6,372 nt of DNA from Phycisphaerae bacterium (lineage in GTDB: Bacteria > Planctomycetota > Phycisphaerae > UBA1845). Location of the stretch: assembly GCA_021604825.1 (NCBI GenBank), contig BQJS01000237.1:1-6372 (forward strand), in the 5' to 3' direction. The translations under genes and the position numbers were made by a program. The notes under the pieces are model-generated. The model was not told the origin of the DNA, did no database searches, and saw only the letters and a program-made list of their open reading frames with translations. Positions 1 through 5,425 of this stretch are shown here, in pieces (position 1 is the first letter of the stretch; the number at the start of each line of letters is the position of its first letter).

Positions 1-460
1 CCGAGTCGAATGAATCGACGGACGAAAACCGATCGGCACGAATTCCGGCATTGATCGCCACACCGATGCGTCTGCGTCGCGAACGAAACCCACCGCTCGC
101 GAAACCGCCAGCCGACGCCGAATCAACATGCCGATCGCTCGCGAATGATGACGACTCAGTGAGAAACTGAAACTGATCGGGTTCCGGCGCAGTTAGAATT
201 GGCACGACGAGATCGCCTAGCTCCTGCATCATCGCGTGCGCGTCTGCCGGCGAAACCTCGGTCACGTCGATCCAACGATCAACTTTGTCTTTTGGAAAAT
301 CAGTGGTCGTTCCGTTTGAATTCACCAATTGATAGACACTACCGGATCGCGAAACGGTCCCGGACAACACGCGGCCGTCCTCCAGCACGAGCTGATCGGC
401 CAACGCATTCCCCGCCCCATTCGCAAGCACCACTGCCAACAACACCAGCTTCGATCGCAT
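1..460 (-). CDS. Secreted protein of unknown function, N-terminal part (cut by left window edge)
   Basis: The minus strand reads without a stop from an ATG at 460-458 to the window edge, giving 153 residues and one spare base. Residues 1-21 form a textbook Sec signal peptide: basic n-region (MRSK), hydrophobic core LVLLAVVLA, and an A-L-A cleavage motif at 19-21. The mature protein would therefore begin DQLVLEDGRVL and be exported. Residues 24-64 read as a small beta-rich module of the 'LxLxDGRVLxGxV...G.Y.L....G.....P...V..WI' kind, which I associate with many planctomycete secreted proteins of unknown role (from memory). Residues 100-125 are Ser/Gly/Ala-rich and end in a basic run RSRRRR (126-131), like a linker. 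A G-rich purine tract lies just before the ATG. The gene is divergent from the arginine deiminase gene. No catalytic motif is visible and the C-terminal part is outside the window, so no function is assigned. The signal peptide and unbroken frame make coding very likely. Confidence 0.8.
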   Translation of the reverse strand, partial: MRSKLVLLAVVLANGAGNALADQLVLEDGRVLSGTVSRSGSVYQLVNSNGTTTDFPKDKVDRWIDVTEVSPADAHAMMQELGDLVVPILTAPEPDQFQFLTESSSFASDRHVDSASAGGFASGGFRSRRRRIGVAINAGIRADRFSSVDSFDS

Positions 461-510
461 GTCCTCACCCCAACTCGCCAAATTTTGAACGACTATCTGC
501 CGCCCCTTAC

Positions 511-527
511 CCCGTCGCGCCGACGGG
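511..527. repeat. Perfect 7-bp inverted repeat with 3-nt loop in the divergent spacer
   Basis: CCCGTCG at 511-517 and CGACGGG at 521-527 are exact complements around the loop CGC. The repeat lies 51 bp before the start of the minus-strand secreted-protein gene and about 200 bp before the arginine deiminase gene. Neither strand has a T-tract after it, so it is not a classical terminator. An operator or an mRNA leader hairpin for the minus-strand gene are possible readings. The rest of the 264-bp spacer (461-724) shows no strong promoter that I can defend. Confidence 0.5.
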
Positions 528-712
528 TTGCTATGGGATTATTAGAAGGCACCAGCAAGAACCTTTCAGACGATTCTGTAACTTTTTCGGAATCCCGAGG
601 CGGACGGTTCGCGGGCCGATTGCCAGAACAGCGGCCGCCGCTCCAAACAACCCGTTTGTATGGAAGCGAAAACTGCATAGGATATGCGGCAGGAAGGAAT
701 CGAATTGTCCCC

Positions 713-717
713 AGGGG
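713..717 (+). promoter_or_regulatory. Shine-Dalgarno that sets the GTG start of arginine deiminase
   Basis: AGGGG at 713-717 lies 7 nt before the GTG at 725-727. The frame is open much further upstream (an in-frame ATG at 533 and another at 329), but those starts lack a comparable purine tract. The family's conserved N-terminus (YDPLEAVMVHRPG) begins only 9 residues after GTG 725. TTG at 719 is a less well-spaced alternative. Confidence 0.65.
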
Positions 718-724
718 CTTGATT

Positions 725-1942
725 GTGCAACTGAACATTTTGAACGAGTACGACCCGCTCGAAGCAGTGATGGTCCATCGGCCAGGGCCGGAGATTGACC
801 GCCTGACCCACGACAACATGGTCGAATACCTCTTCGAGGACATCCCCTACCTAAGGCGGATGCAGGAAGAGCACGATGCGTTCTGCGAAACCATGCGGAA
901 CCAGGGCATCGATGTGATTTACCTGGAGCACTTGCTATCCGACGTGCTCAATTACAACCCGGAGGCCAAACGACTCCTGATCGAAACCATCTGCACTGCA
1001 GAAAATGTCCCGGCGATCGCTCCGGATCTTCTCGACGAAAAGCGGTTTCCCAACGAGACACTTCAACAAATCCTGTTCTCCGGATTAACGACGCAGGAAT
1101 TTCAGGAATTGGCGGGCAAACGAATTCCACAAACTGGGCCAAACGGTGGCGTGTTGTTCGGTCCGACGCCCAACGCCTACTTCACGCGGGACCCAGCCGT
1201 CGTGGTTCGAGAGTCCGTCATCTCCTGCAAGATGCACTATGTTCGTCGCTTGCGCGAAACGATTATCACGCGGTCCATCTTCGAGCATCACCCGAAGTTC
1301 GCCGGACACAAGATCACCTTCGGCGGTTCCAACTCGCCAACAGAAGATCGCCCGTTCACGATTGAAGGCGGCGACATTATTGTTCTCAACGAGGAAGCCG
1401 TCCTCGTCGGCGCGAGTGAGCGAACACGATCGGAGACGATCGAAGTACTCGCCCAAAAAGCCTTTGACGTCGGCAAGGTGCGGCGATATTACGAAATCCC
1501 GATTCCCACCGAGCGCTTGTTCATGCATCTCGATACCGTTTTTACGATTGTCGATTACGCGACAGTCGTCTGGTATCCGGGGGTGATGGAAGGCATCAGC
1601 GAAATCATGAAGTTCGAGAGCGGCGCACCGGGTGAAGTCATTCGCAAATCGGAATCGCGCAACTTGCACGAAATCTTGAGCGATGAATTCGGCCAAGAAG
1701 TCAAGATCATTGAGACGGCTGGCGGCGACGAACATTACGCATCGCGCGAACAGCGCACCGATGGCACGAATGTTTTTGCGGTAGGACCACGAAAAGTTAT
1801 TGGTTACGACCGCAACGAGCGCACCATCGCCGCACTCAACGATGCTGGAATCGAATGCCTCAACATTCAAGGTTCAGAGTTGGTGCGCGGGCTCGGCGGT
1901 CCGCGCTGCATGACGATGCCATTGCGGCGAAACCACGCCTAG
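725..1942 (+). CDS. arcA: Arginine deiminase (L-arginine to L-citrulline + ammonia)
   Basis: Cytoplasmic hydrolase that converts L-arginine to citrulline and ammonia, the first step of the arginine deiminase pathway. From GTG 725 the protein is 405 residues, the usual size for bacterial ArcA (about 400-420). The guanidine-modifying-superfamily fold motifs occur in order: VMVHRPGPEID (15-25), the FEDI segment (37-40), FTRDP (153-157, substrate-binding Asp156), EGGD (214-217, Glu214), GASERTR (229-235), HLD (268-270, catalytic His268 and binding Asp270), and the C-terminal GGPRCMTMPLRR with the nucleophile Cys395. All expected active-site residues are present, so the enzyme should be active. 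The 'PGxEID' N-terminus resembles the mycoplasma/Gram-positive type more than the Pseudomonas type (recollection). It stands alone: no ornithine carbamoyltransferase (arcB), carbamate kinase (arcC) or antiporter (arcD) adjoins it, so the energy-yielding pathway cannot be assumed. The upstream open frame to 329 overlaps the start of the divergent gene and is low-complexity Arg/Pro/Ser-rich; I treat it as non-coding. Confidence 0.95.
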   Translation: MQLNILNEYDPLEAVMVHRPGPEIDRLTHDNMVEYLFEDIPYLRRMQEEHDAFCETMRNQGIDVIYLEHLLSDVLNYNPEAKRLLIETICTAENVPAIAPDLLDEKRFPNETLQQILFSGLTTQEFQELAGKRIPQTGPNGGVLFGPTPNAYFTRDPAVVVRESVISCKMHYVRRLRETIITRSIFEHHPKFAGHKITFGGSNSPTEDRPFTIEGGDIIVLNEEAVLVGASERTRSETIEVLAQKAFDVGKVRRYYEIPIPTERLFMHLDTVFTIVDYATVVWYPGVMEGISEIMKFESGAPGEVIRKSESRNLHEILSDEFGQEVKIIETAGGDEHYASREQRTDGTNVFAVGPRKVIGYDRNERTIAALNDAGIECLNIQGSELVRGLGGPRCMTMPLRRNHA

Positions 1943-2000
1943 ATATTTCAATCCGATTTCGATTCGATCATAGCTCCCTGCGACAGCGGCGGTACGCCAC

Positions 2001-2032
2001 AAAAAAAGTAGGCCCGGTGGGGTAACCGGGCC
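2001..2032 (-). terminator. Intrinsic terminator on the minus strand
   Basis: Read on the minus strand: GGCCCGGT (2032-2025), a 6-nt loop TACCCC, then ACCGGGCC (2018-2011), giving a perfect 8-bp GC-rich stem. It is followed by TAC and seven T residues (2007-2001). This is the canonical layout for Rho-independent termination of leftward transcripts. On the plus strand the stem has no U-tract, so the orientation is clear. The nearest minus-strand gene upstream of it is the cyclo-ligase gene, whose stop codon is about 370 bp away. Confidence 0.65.
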
Positions 2033-2039
2033 TTGGGGT

Positions 2040-2083
2040 TCCATCCGATGGGGGGAACGGATGGATTATGGGATTTTGTTTTT
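2040..2083 (+). terminator. Candidate plus-strand terminator after arginine deiminase
   Basis: TCCATCCG (2040-2047) and CGGATGGA (2058-2065) form a perfect 8-bp stem with a 10-nt loop. T-rich sequence follows, densest at 2074-2083 (TTTTGTTTTT). The T-run begins 8 nt after the stem, further than usual, and the loop is large, so the call is weaker than the adjacent minus-strand terminator. It lies about 100 bp past the arginine deiminase stop and has the right orientation to end that transcript. Confidence 0.4.
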
Positions 2084-2182
2084 GTTGGCCCGTCGATCGG
2101 CCTGACAGGTTCCAAGTATTCGCCGGTCGCATTATCGCAAACCGAACCGCCCGAAACAATGGTGGAGCACTGCAAGTCAATG

Positions 2183-2191
2183 TGTGGATAA
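2183..2191 (-). promoter_or_regulatory. Lone perfect DnaA-box 9-mer
   Basis: The minus strand reads TTATCCACA, the exact strong consensus DnaA box. I saw no second clear copy nearby and no dnaA, dnaN or gidA gene, so this is not evidence for an origin. It could be an isolated DnaA site or chance: a 9-mer is expected by chance in roughly one window in twenty of this size, counting both strands. Confidence 0.3.
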
Positions 2192-2277
2192 GAACCAAAT
2201 ATTGCGGGCTGCCCGATGTCCCAACGACATGCCTTTCCCCACCCATTTTAGTCCATTGAGACGCAGGGGTACCAGCC

Positions 2278-2305
2278 AAAAAAGAATAGCTTGGAATATT
2301 GAGCT
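2278..2305 (-). terminator. Weak terminator candidate after the cyclo-ligase gene
   Basis: On the minus strand a 4-bp AGCT stem (2305-2302 with 2291-2288) is followed by ATTC and six T residues (2283-2278). It lies about 100 bp past the cyclo-ligase stop. The stem is short, so this may be only an AT-rich patch; the stronger minus-strand terminator at 2032-2001 may be the true end. Confidence 0.2.
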
Positions 2306-2402
2306 TAGATCATTTCAGAAAAGAAATTACGCCACCGATCCGGTCAGGCAAAGCGGTTTGGCGGGCGCGCCATTCGGTGAGAACTTGTGGCCGTTGCCAA
2401 AA

Positions 2403-2987
2403 CTAGCGGGCCACCTTTGATTTGCTTGAAAACCGCCGGACGCGCTTGTTGGTGACCAACATCGACACGGGACGATCCAGCGGCTCGGCCGGGACTTCTT
2501 TGAGCACTTGATCCTCAAACGAGAATCCGCATGTCACACCATCAAACTCGGGATGGGCGAGGAACCGATCGTAAAACCCACGCCCCCGCCCCAGACGATT
2601 GCCGACTTCGTCGAACGCCAACCCCGGAACGATCACCATGTCGATCAATGAAATCGGGATGGGCGGTCCGGAAACGGGTTCGCGAAGCCCCATGGACGTT
2701 TCAACCAAATCGCTTGTCAACGATCGGATTTCCGTCGGCATCATTCGGCGCTGTTCCCAACTGATGCGGGGGGCCAACACGCGTTTGTGATCCTGCCACG
2801 CGCGAAGAACCACACCAGTGGTGTCGATTTCTGTCGGAAGCGAAAGATAAACCATGACGATCTCCGATCGGGCGTACTCGGAGGTCCCAGTCAGAAGATC
2901 CATGGCCAGCGAAGACTTTTCGGCCATCTCAGCTTGCGGCATCGATTCCAGCATTCGACGTGTCTTTTGTCGAAGCTCTTTCTTCAC
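2403..2987 (-). CDS. fau: 5-formyltetrahydrofolate cyclo-ligase (MTHFS / YgfA family)
   Basis: Cytoplasmic enzyme that uses ATP to convert 5-formyl-THF to 5,10-methenyl-THF, returning a dead-end folate to one-carbon metabolism. The product is 194 residues, close to the family norm (about 180-200). Visible features: a basic N-terminal helix (KKELRQKTRR, 2-11); the substrate-side strand YLSLPTEIDT (47-56) with Glu53; GLREP (100-104); the family signature PGLAFD (121-126) running into GNRLGRGRGFYDRFL (129-143), the glycine-rich ATP/phosphate loop and the conserved Tyr-Asp; and the C-terminal pattern EPLDRPVSMLVT (168-179). The start is a GTG at 2987-2985 because GAGGAG (3003-2998) sits 10 nt upstream and the family's N-terminal helix starts right there. 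The gene is convergent with arginine deiminase and divergent from glmS. In gammaproteobacteria the homologue lies just downstream of the 6S RNA gene, which makes the 500-bp spacer upstream worth inspection. Confidence 0.93.
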   Translation of the reverse strand: MKKELRQKTRRMLESMPQAEMAEKSSLAMDLLTGTSEYARSEIVMVYLSLPTEIDTTGVVLRAWQDHKRVLAPRISWEQRRMMPTEIRSLTSDLVETSMGLREPVSGPPIPISLIDMVIVPGLAFDEVGNRLGRGRGFYDRFLAHPEFDGVTCGFSFEDQVLKEVPAEPLDRPVSMLVTNKRVRRFSSKSKVAR

Positions 2988-2997
2988 TTACAAACAA

Positions 2998-3003
2998 CTC
3001 CTC
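2998..3003 (-). promoter_or_regulatory. Shine-Dalgarno for the GTG start of fau
   Basis: The minus strand carries GAGGAG, 10 nt before the GTG at 2987. This strong match supports the non-ATG start over any internal Met. Confidence 0.65.
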
Positions 3004-3098
3004 GCTAAACGATAAACCCAAGCCAGAGCGATTTTCCCTATCGGCGTAGCCACCATCTTACCGTTAGCCCAACACGGAGGACGAATAGGCTACCTCGA

Positions 3099-3110
3099 AT
3101 TCGATCGAAT
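3099..3110. repeat. Perfect 12-bp palindrome
   Basis: ATTCGATCGAAT is its own reverse complement, and the overlapping CGAATTCG (3096-3103) is also palindromic. It lies 112 bp upstream of the fau start and about 400 bp upstream of glmS. It could be a dimer-binding operator. TCGA-rich words are frequent in this genome's sequence, so chance is possible. Confidence 0.4.
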
Positions 3111-3116
3111 GGCTTA

Positions 3117-3161
3117 CGCAGAATCTGACAATGTGGCGTTAAGGTCGCCGGTGATTCTGCG
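3117..3161. repeat. Nested inverted repeat, possible structured RNA element
   Basis: CGCAGAATC (3117-3125) and GATTCTGCG (3153-3161) form a perfect 9-bp stem. Inside it, GGCG (3135-3138) and CGCC (3146-3149) form a second stem with a 7-nt loop. The result is a 45-nt stem-internal loop-stem shape. Neither strand has a T-tract after it, so it is not an intrinsic terminator. It may be part of the fau leader (minus) or of an independent small RNA. Confidence 0.5.
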
Positions 3162-3181
3162 ATGAAGAAGTCTCAAAATCC

Positions 3182-3195
3182 CAATCCGCAATCCG
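3182..3195. repeat. Tandem heptamer CAATCCG x2
   Basis: Two exact head-to-tail copies of CAATCCG occur at 3182-3188 and 3189-3195. The function is unknown. It may be a slippage relic or half-sites for a regulator of fau or glmS. Confidence 0.4.
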
Positions 3196-3403
3196 ATACG
3201 GTTCACTTTTCTCCATGAGAATCGAAATGGGCCATTAATTCAATTGTCGATTCAAACTTCTCGCGAGATTATCGGAGCGTGCGATTCGATTGCCAAGGCC
3301 CCATAATGACGGCCAACCCCCCACTGATTTGATACGCTTTTTGATCTTAGCAATACGACGAACTCCAGATGGTCGAAGAACGTTAAAGGGATTGCCCAAC
3401 CGA

Positions 3404-3432
3404 TTGCAACGCGTTGGCAACTCTCGAATAAT
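3404..3432 (+). promoter_or_regulatory. Candidate sigma-70-type promoter of glmS
   Basis: TTGCAA (3404-3409, 4 of 6 consensus matches) and AATAAT (3427-3432, 5 of 6) are separated by exactly 17 nt. Transcription would start near 3439, leaving a leader of about 70 nt before glmS. A weaker alternative lies upstream: TTGTCG (3244-3249), 17 nt, GATTAT (3267-3272). Confidence 0.5.
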
Positions 3433-3442
3433 GAATCGTGGT

Positions 3443-3471
3443 AAGGGGTATTTCGTTGGTTCAAACCCCTT
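3443..3471 (+). promoter_or_regulatory. Hairpin in the predicted glmS leader
   Basis: AAGGGGT (3443-3449) and ACCCCTT (3465-3471) are exact complements with a 15-nt loop. The hairpin would lie at the very 5' end of the transcript from the promoter above and is followed by CTCGTTTTC. It could be a stabilising 5' hairpin or a weak attenuator. It does not resemble the glmS ribozyme known from Firmicutes, which is much larger. Confidence 0.35.
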
Positions 3472-3496
3472 CTCGTTTTCGGCTGATCTACTCTTC

Positions 3497-3502
3497 AGAG
3501 GA
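3497..3502 (+). promoter_or_regulatory. Shine-Dalgarno of glmS
   Basis: AGAGGA lies 8 nt before the ATG at 3511. This fixes the start, which is in any case forced because the catalytic Cys must be residue 2. Confidence 0.75.
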
Positions 3503-3510
3503 TGTAACAT

Positions 3511-5346
3511 ATGTGCGGGATTATCGGATACGTCGGTGGTAAGGAAGCTCTCCCCGTCTTGATCGAAGGACTCAAACGCCTCGAATACCGTGGATACGAT
3601 TCAGCTGGCGTCGCGATTCACCGACACGGCAAGATCATCACCCGAAAGTCGGCTGGCCGGGTCTCCGCACTCGAGCACATCATCAACGAATCGACGGATG
3701 AATCTATGGTCGGGCATAGTGGCATCGCCCACACCCGCTGGGCCACGCATGGTGCCCCCAACGACACCAATGCCCACCCCCATTGCAGCGCCGATGGGTC
3801 ATTGGCCGTCGTTCACAACGGCATCATTGAAAACTATCGTTCACTTCGAACGTTCCTCGAACAAAAAGGCGTCATCTTCAAATCCGACACCGATACCGAA
3901 ACGATCGCGCATCTGATCGACTTTCATTACAAAGACGACTTGCAGAAAGCCGTTCGCACCGCCCTGCTAGACGTGCAAGGAACATACGGCATCGTTGCAA
4001 TGACGTCGAAGGAACCGGGCGTGTTGGTCGCGGCCCGCAAGGGCAGCCCGCTGATCGTTGGCGTGGGTCAAGATGAATATGTCATCGCGTCCGACGCTGC
4101 GGCTGTCTTGGAACATACGTCGCAAGTCATCTACCTCGACGACAACGAGATGGCCCGCATCTCAACCGATGGTTTCCGCACCACCACACTCGACGATATC
4201 CCCGTCACCAAAGACGTTGAAGAAGTCGAATGGACGCTCGATCAAATCGAGTTGGGCGGTCATGAATATTTCATGGAGAAAGAAATCTTCGAGCAGCCAC
4301 GTATGCTCGAACTTTGCATGAAGGGCCGAGTCGATGTCCGCGAAGGCGCGGTGTATCTCGGTGGAATCAGCGACTTCTCGCGCGAGTTGGTCCGCGCCAA
4401 ACGGTTTATACTTGCCGGTTGCGGCACCGCGTGGCACGCCGCCCAGGTCGGTGAGTACCTGCTCGAAGACCTCGTACGTACGCCGGCTGAAACCGAATAT
4501 GCAAGCGAGTTTCGATATCGAAATCCAATCATCAATGACGGAACGATGGTGCTTGTGGTTTCGCAAAGTGGTGAAACAAGTGACACGCTCGCGGCACTTT
4601 CGGAGGCCAAGCAGCGCGGAGCGACGACGTTGGGCGTGGTTAACGTTGTGGGTTCATCCATCGCCCGAGAGACGGACGCAGGCATCTACCTCCACGTCGG
4701 ACCCGAGACGGGTGTGGCGAGTACCAAGGCGTTCACCGGTCAGGTCATGGTGATGACGTTGTTGACGCTTTACCTCGCTCGCCGGCGCCACATGTCGCAA
4801 CGTGCATTGGATCATTTTCTCGAAGAACTCACCAAGATACCGGGTCACATCGAGACGATCTTGGCGCAGAACGACCTCATCAAGGAAGTTGCACAAGCGA
4901 ACATTGATAAAGAGAACTGGCTTTACCTCGGTCGCGGTTATAACTATCCCGTCGCCTTAGAAGGCGCGCTGAAACTCAAGGAAATCAGCTACATCCACTC
5001 GGAAGGGCTACCCGCCGCCGAAATGAAACACGGTCCCATCGCACTGATTTCCGACGAGATGCCCGTGGTCTTTATCGCGACCAAGGGTTCACAGTACAAC
5101 AAGATCCTCAGCAACATCGAAGAGGTGCGCTCGCGCGGAGGACGTGTGATTGCGGTGGCGACAGAGGGCGATACCCAGGTGCCAAAACTCGCCCAGCACG
5201 TCATCAGCGTGCCCGACACGCCGGAACCGTTGCAGCCGCTGTTGACCGTTATCCCGCTGCAATTGATCGCGTATCACGCTGCCGTCCTGCGCGGCTGCAA
5301 TGTCGATAAGCCACGGAACCTCGCCAAGAGCGTCACGGTCGAATAA
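3511..5346 (+). CDS. glmS: Glutamine--fructose-6-phosphate aminotransferase (isomerizing)
   Basis: Makes glucosamine-6-phosphate from fructose-6-phosphate and glutamine, the committed step to UDP-GlcNAc and so to amino-sugar polymers of the envelope. It is cytoplasmic. The 611 residues match the family (E. coli about 609). N-terminal glutamine amidohydrolase (class II GATase) domain, about 2-240: Cys2, exposed after Met removal, is the nucleophile; then EYRGYDSAG (25-33), HTRWATHG (74-81), HNGIIENY (102-109) and SDTDTE (125-130). Two SIS sugar-isomerase domains follow. SIS1 (about 290-425) has GCGTAWHA (303-310), SQSGETSDT (351-359) and STKAFTGQ (404-411). SIS2 (about 460-600) has LGRGYNYPVALEGALKLKE (473-491), HSEGLPAAEMKHGP (496-509) and the closing tail DKPRNLAKSVTVE (599-611). 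Every hallmark is intact and no frameshift is seen. In SIS1 the first loop has CGTA where E. coli has CGTS, a substitution I believe is common elsewhere. Flanking gaps of 523 and 342 bp imply its own transcript; it is not next to glmM or glmU here. Confidence 0.98.
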   Translation: MCGIIGYVGGKEALPVLIEGLKRLEYRGYDSAGVAIHRHGKIITRKSAGRVSALEHIINESTDESMVGHSGIAHTRWATHGAPNDTNAHPHCSADGSLAVVHNGIIENYRSLRTFLEQKGVIFKSDTDTETIAHLIDFHYKDDLQKAVRTALLDVQGTYGIVAMTSKEPGVLVAARKGSPLIVGVGQDEYVIASDAAAVLEHTSQVIYLDDNEMARISTDGFRTTTLDDIPVTKDVEEVEWTLDQIELGGHEYFMEKEIFEQPRMLELCMKGRVDVREGAVYLGGISDFSRELVRAKRFILAGCGTAWHAAQVGEYLLEDLVRTPAETEYASEFRYRNPIINDGTMVLVVSQSGETSDTLAALSEAKQRGATTLGVVNVVGSSIARETDAGIYLHVGPETGVASTKAFTGQVMVMTLLTLYLARRRHMSQRALDHFLEELTKIPGHIETILAQNDLIKEVAQANIDKENWLYLGRGYNYPVALEGALKLKEISYIHSEGLPAAEMKHGPIALISDEMPVVFIATKGSQYNKILSNIEEVRSRGGRVIAVATEGDTQVPKLAQHVISVPDTPEPLQPLLTVIPLQLIAYHAAVLRGCNVDKPRNLAKSVTVE

Positions 5347-5425
5347 CCCATTCGCTCAAACAATTATTCAGCGCTCACTGCACACGTTCTTTGGGTGTCA
5401 CATGTTCGCGGCGCGCTTGACGTGT

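Larger units (their letters stand above)
1943..2402. other. 460-bp convergent spacer without a gene
   Basis: The spacer lies between the 3' ends of the arginine deiminase and cyclo-ligase genes. It holds a minus-strand intrinsic terminator (2001-2032), a weaker plus-strand terminator (2040-2083), one perfect DnaA-box 9-mer (2183-2191) and a weak minus-strand terminator candidate (2278-2305). Open frames here (for example minus 2279-1968 and plus 2184-2420) have no recognisable domain, no good ribosome site and run through the terminator hairpins or into the neighbouring gene, so none is called. A minus-strand RNA gene is possible but unproven. Confidence 0.6.
2988..3510. other. 523-bp divergent spacer between fau and glmS
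   Basis: The spacer holds the fau ribosome site, a 12-bp palindrome (3099-3110), a nested inverted repeat (3117-3161), a tandem heptamer (3182-3195), a glmS promoter candidate (3404-3432) and a leader hairpin (3443-3471). Short open frames here (for example plus 3290-3562 and minus 3510-3235) have arbitrary composition, overlap the glmS start or its ribosome site, and are not called. No RNA family could be identified by eye. Confidence 0.6.

Noticed and set aside
199..798. 199-codon plus-strand frame across the left gene and spacer
   Set aside because: Its Arg/Pro/Ser-rich composition is arbitrary, and it lies antisense to a frame with a clear signal peptide and overlaps the arginine deiminase start.
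1085..1870. 261-codon open frame on the minus strand inside arginine deiminase
   Set aside because: It is fully antisense to a gene with intact catalytic motifs, has no domain pattern or ribosome site, and is a mirror effect of GC-biased codons.
2090..2120. GAACCTGTCAGG on the minus strand, resembling the conserved 5' arm of bacterial SRP RNA
   Set aside because: The matching 3' arm (AGCAGC) and the GGAA tetraloop are missing after it, so it is not a credible SRP RNA.
1968..2279. 103-codon minus-strand frame in the convergent spacer
   Set aside because: It runs through both terminator hairpins, has no hydrophobic or domain pattern and no good ribosome site.
2988..3510. glmS ribozyme or known riboswitch upstream of glmS
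   Set aside because: The leader predicted from the promoter is only about 70 nt, far shorter than the ribozyme, and I saw no matching core elements.
3235..3562. Overlapping 90-91 codon frames on both strands before glmS
   Set aside because: Low plausibility composition; they overlap the glmS promoter, ribosome site or first codons and lack any recognisable motif.
4162..4685. Minus-strand frames of 134 and 141 codons inside glmS
   Set aside because: Antisense shadows of a complete, well-conserved gene.
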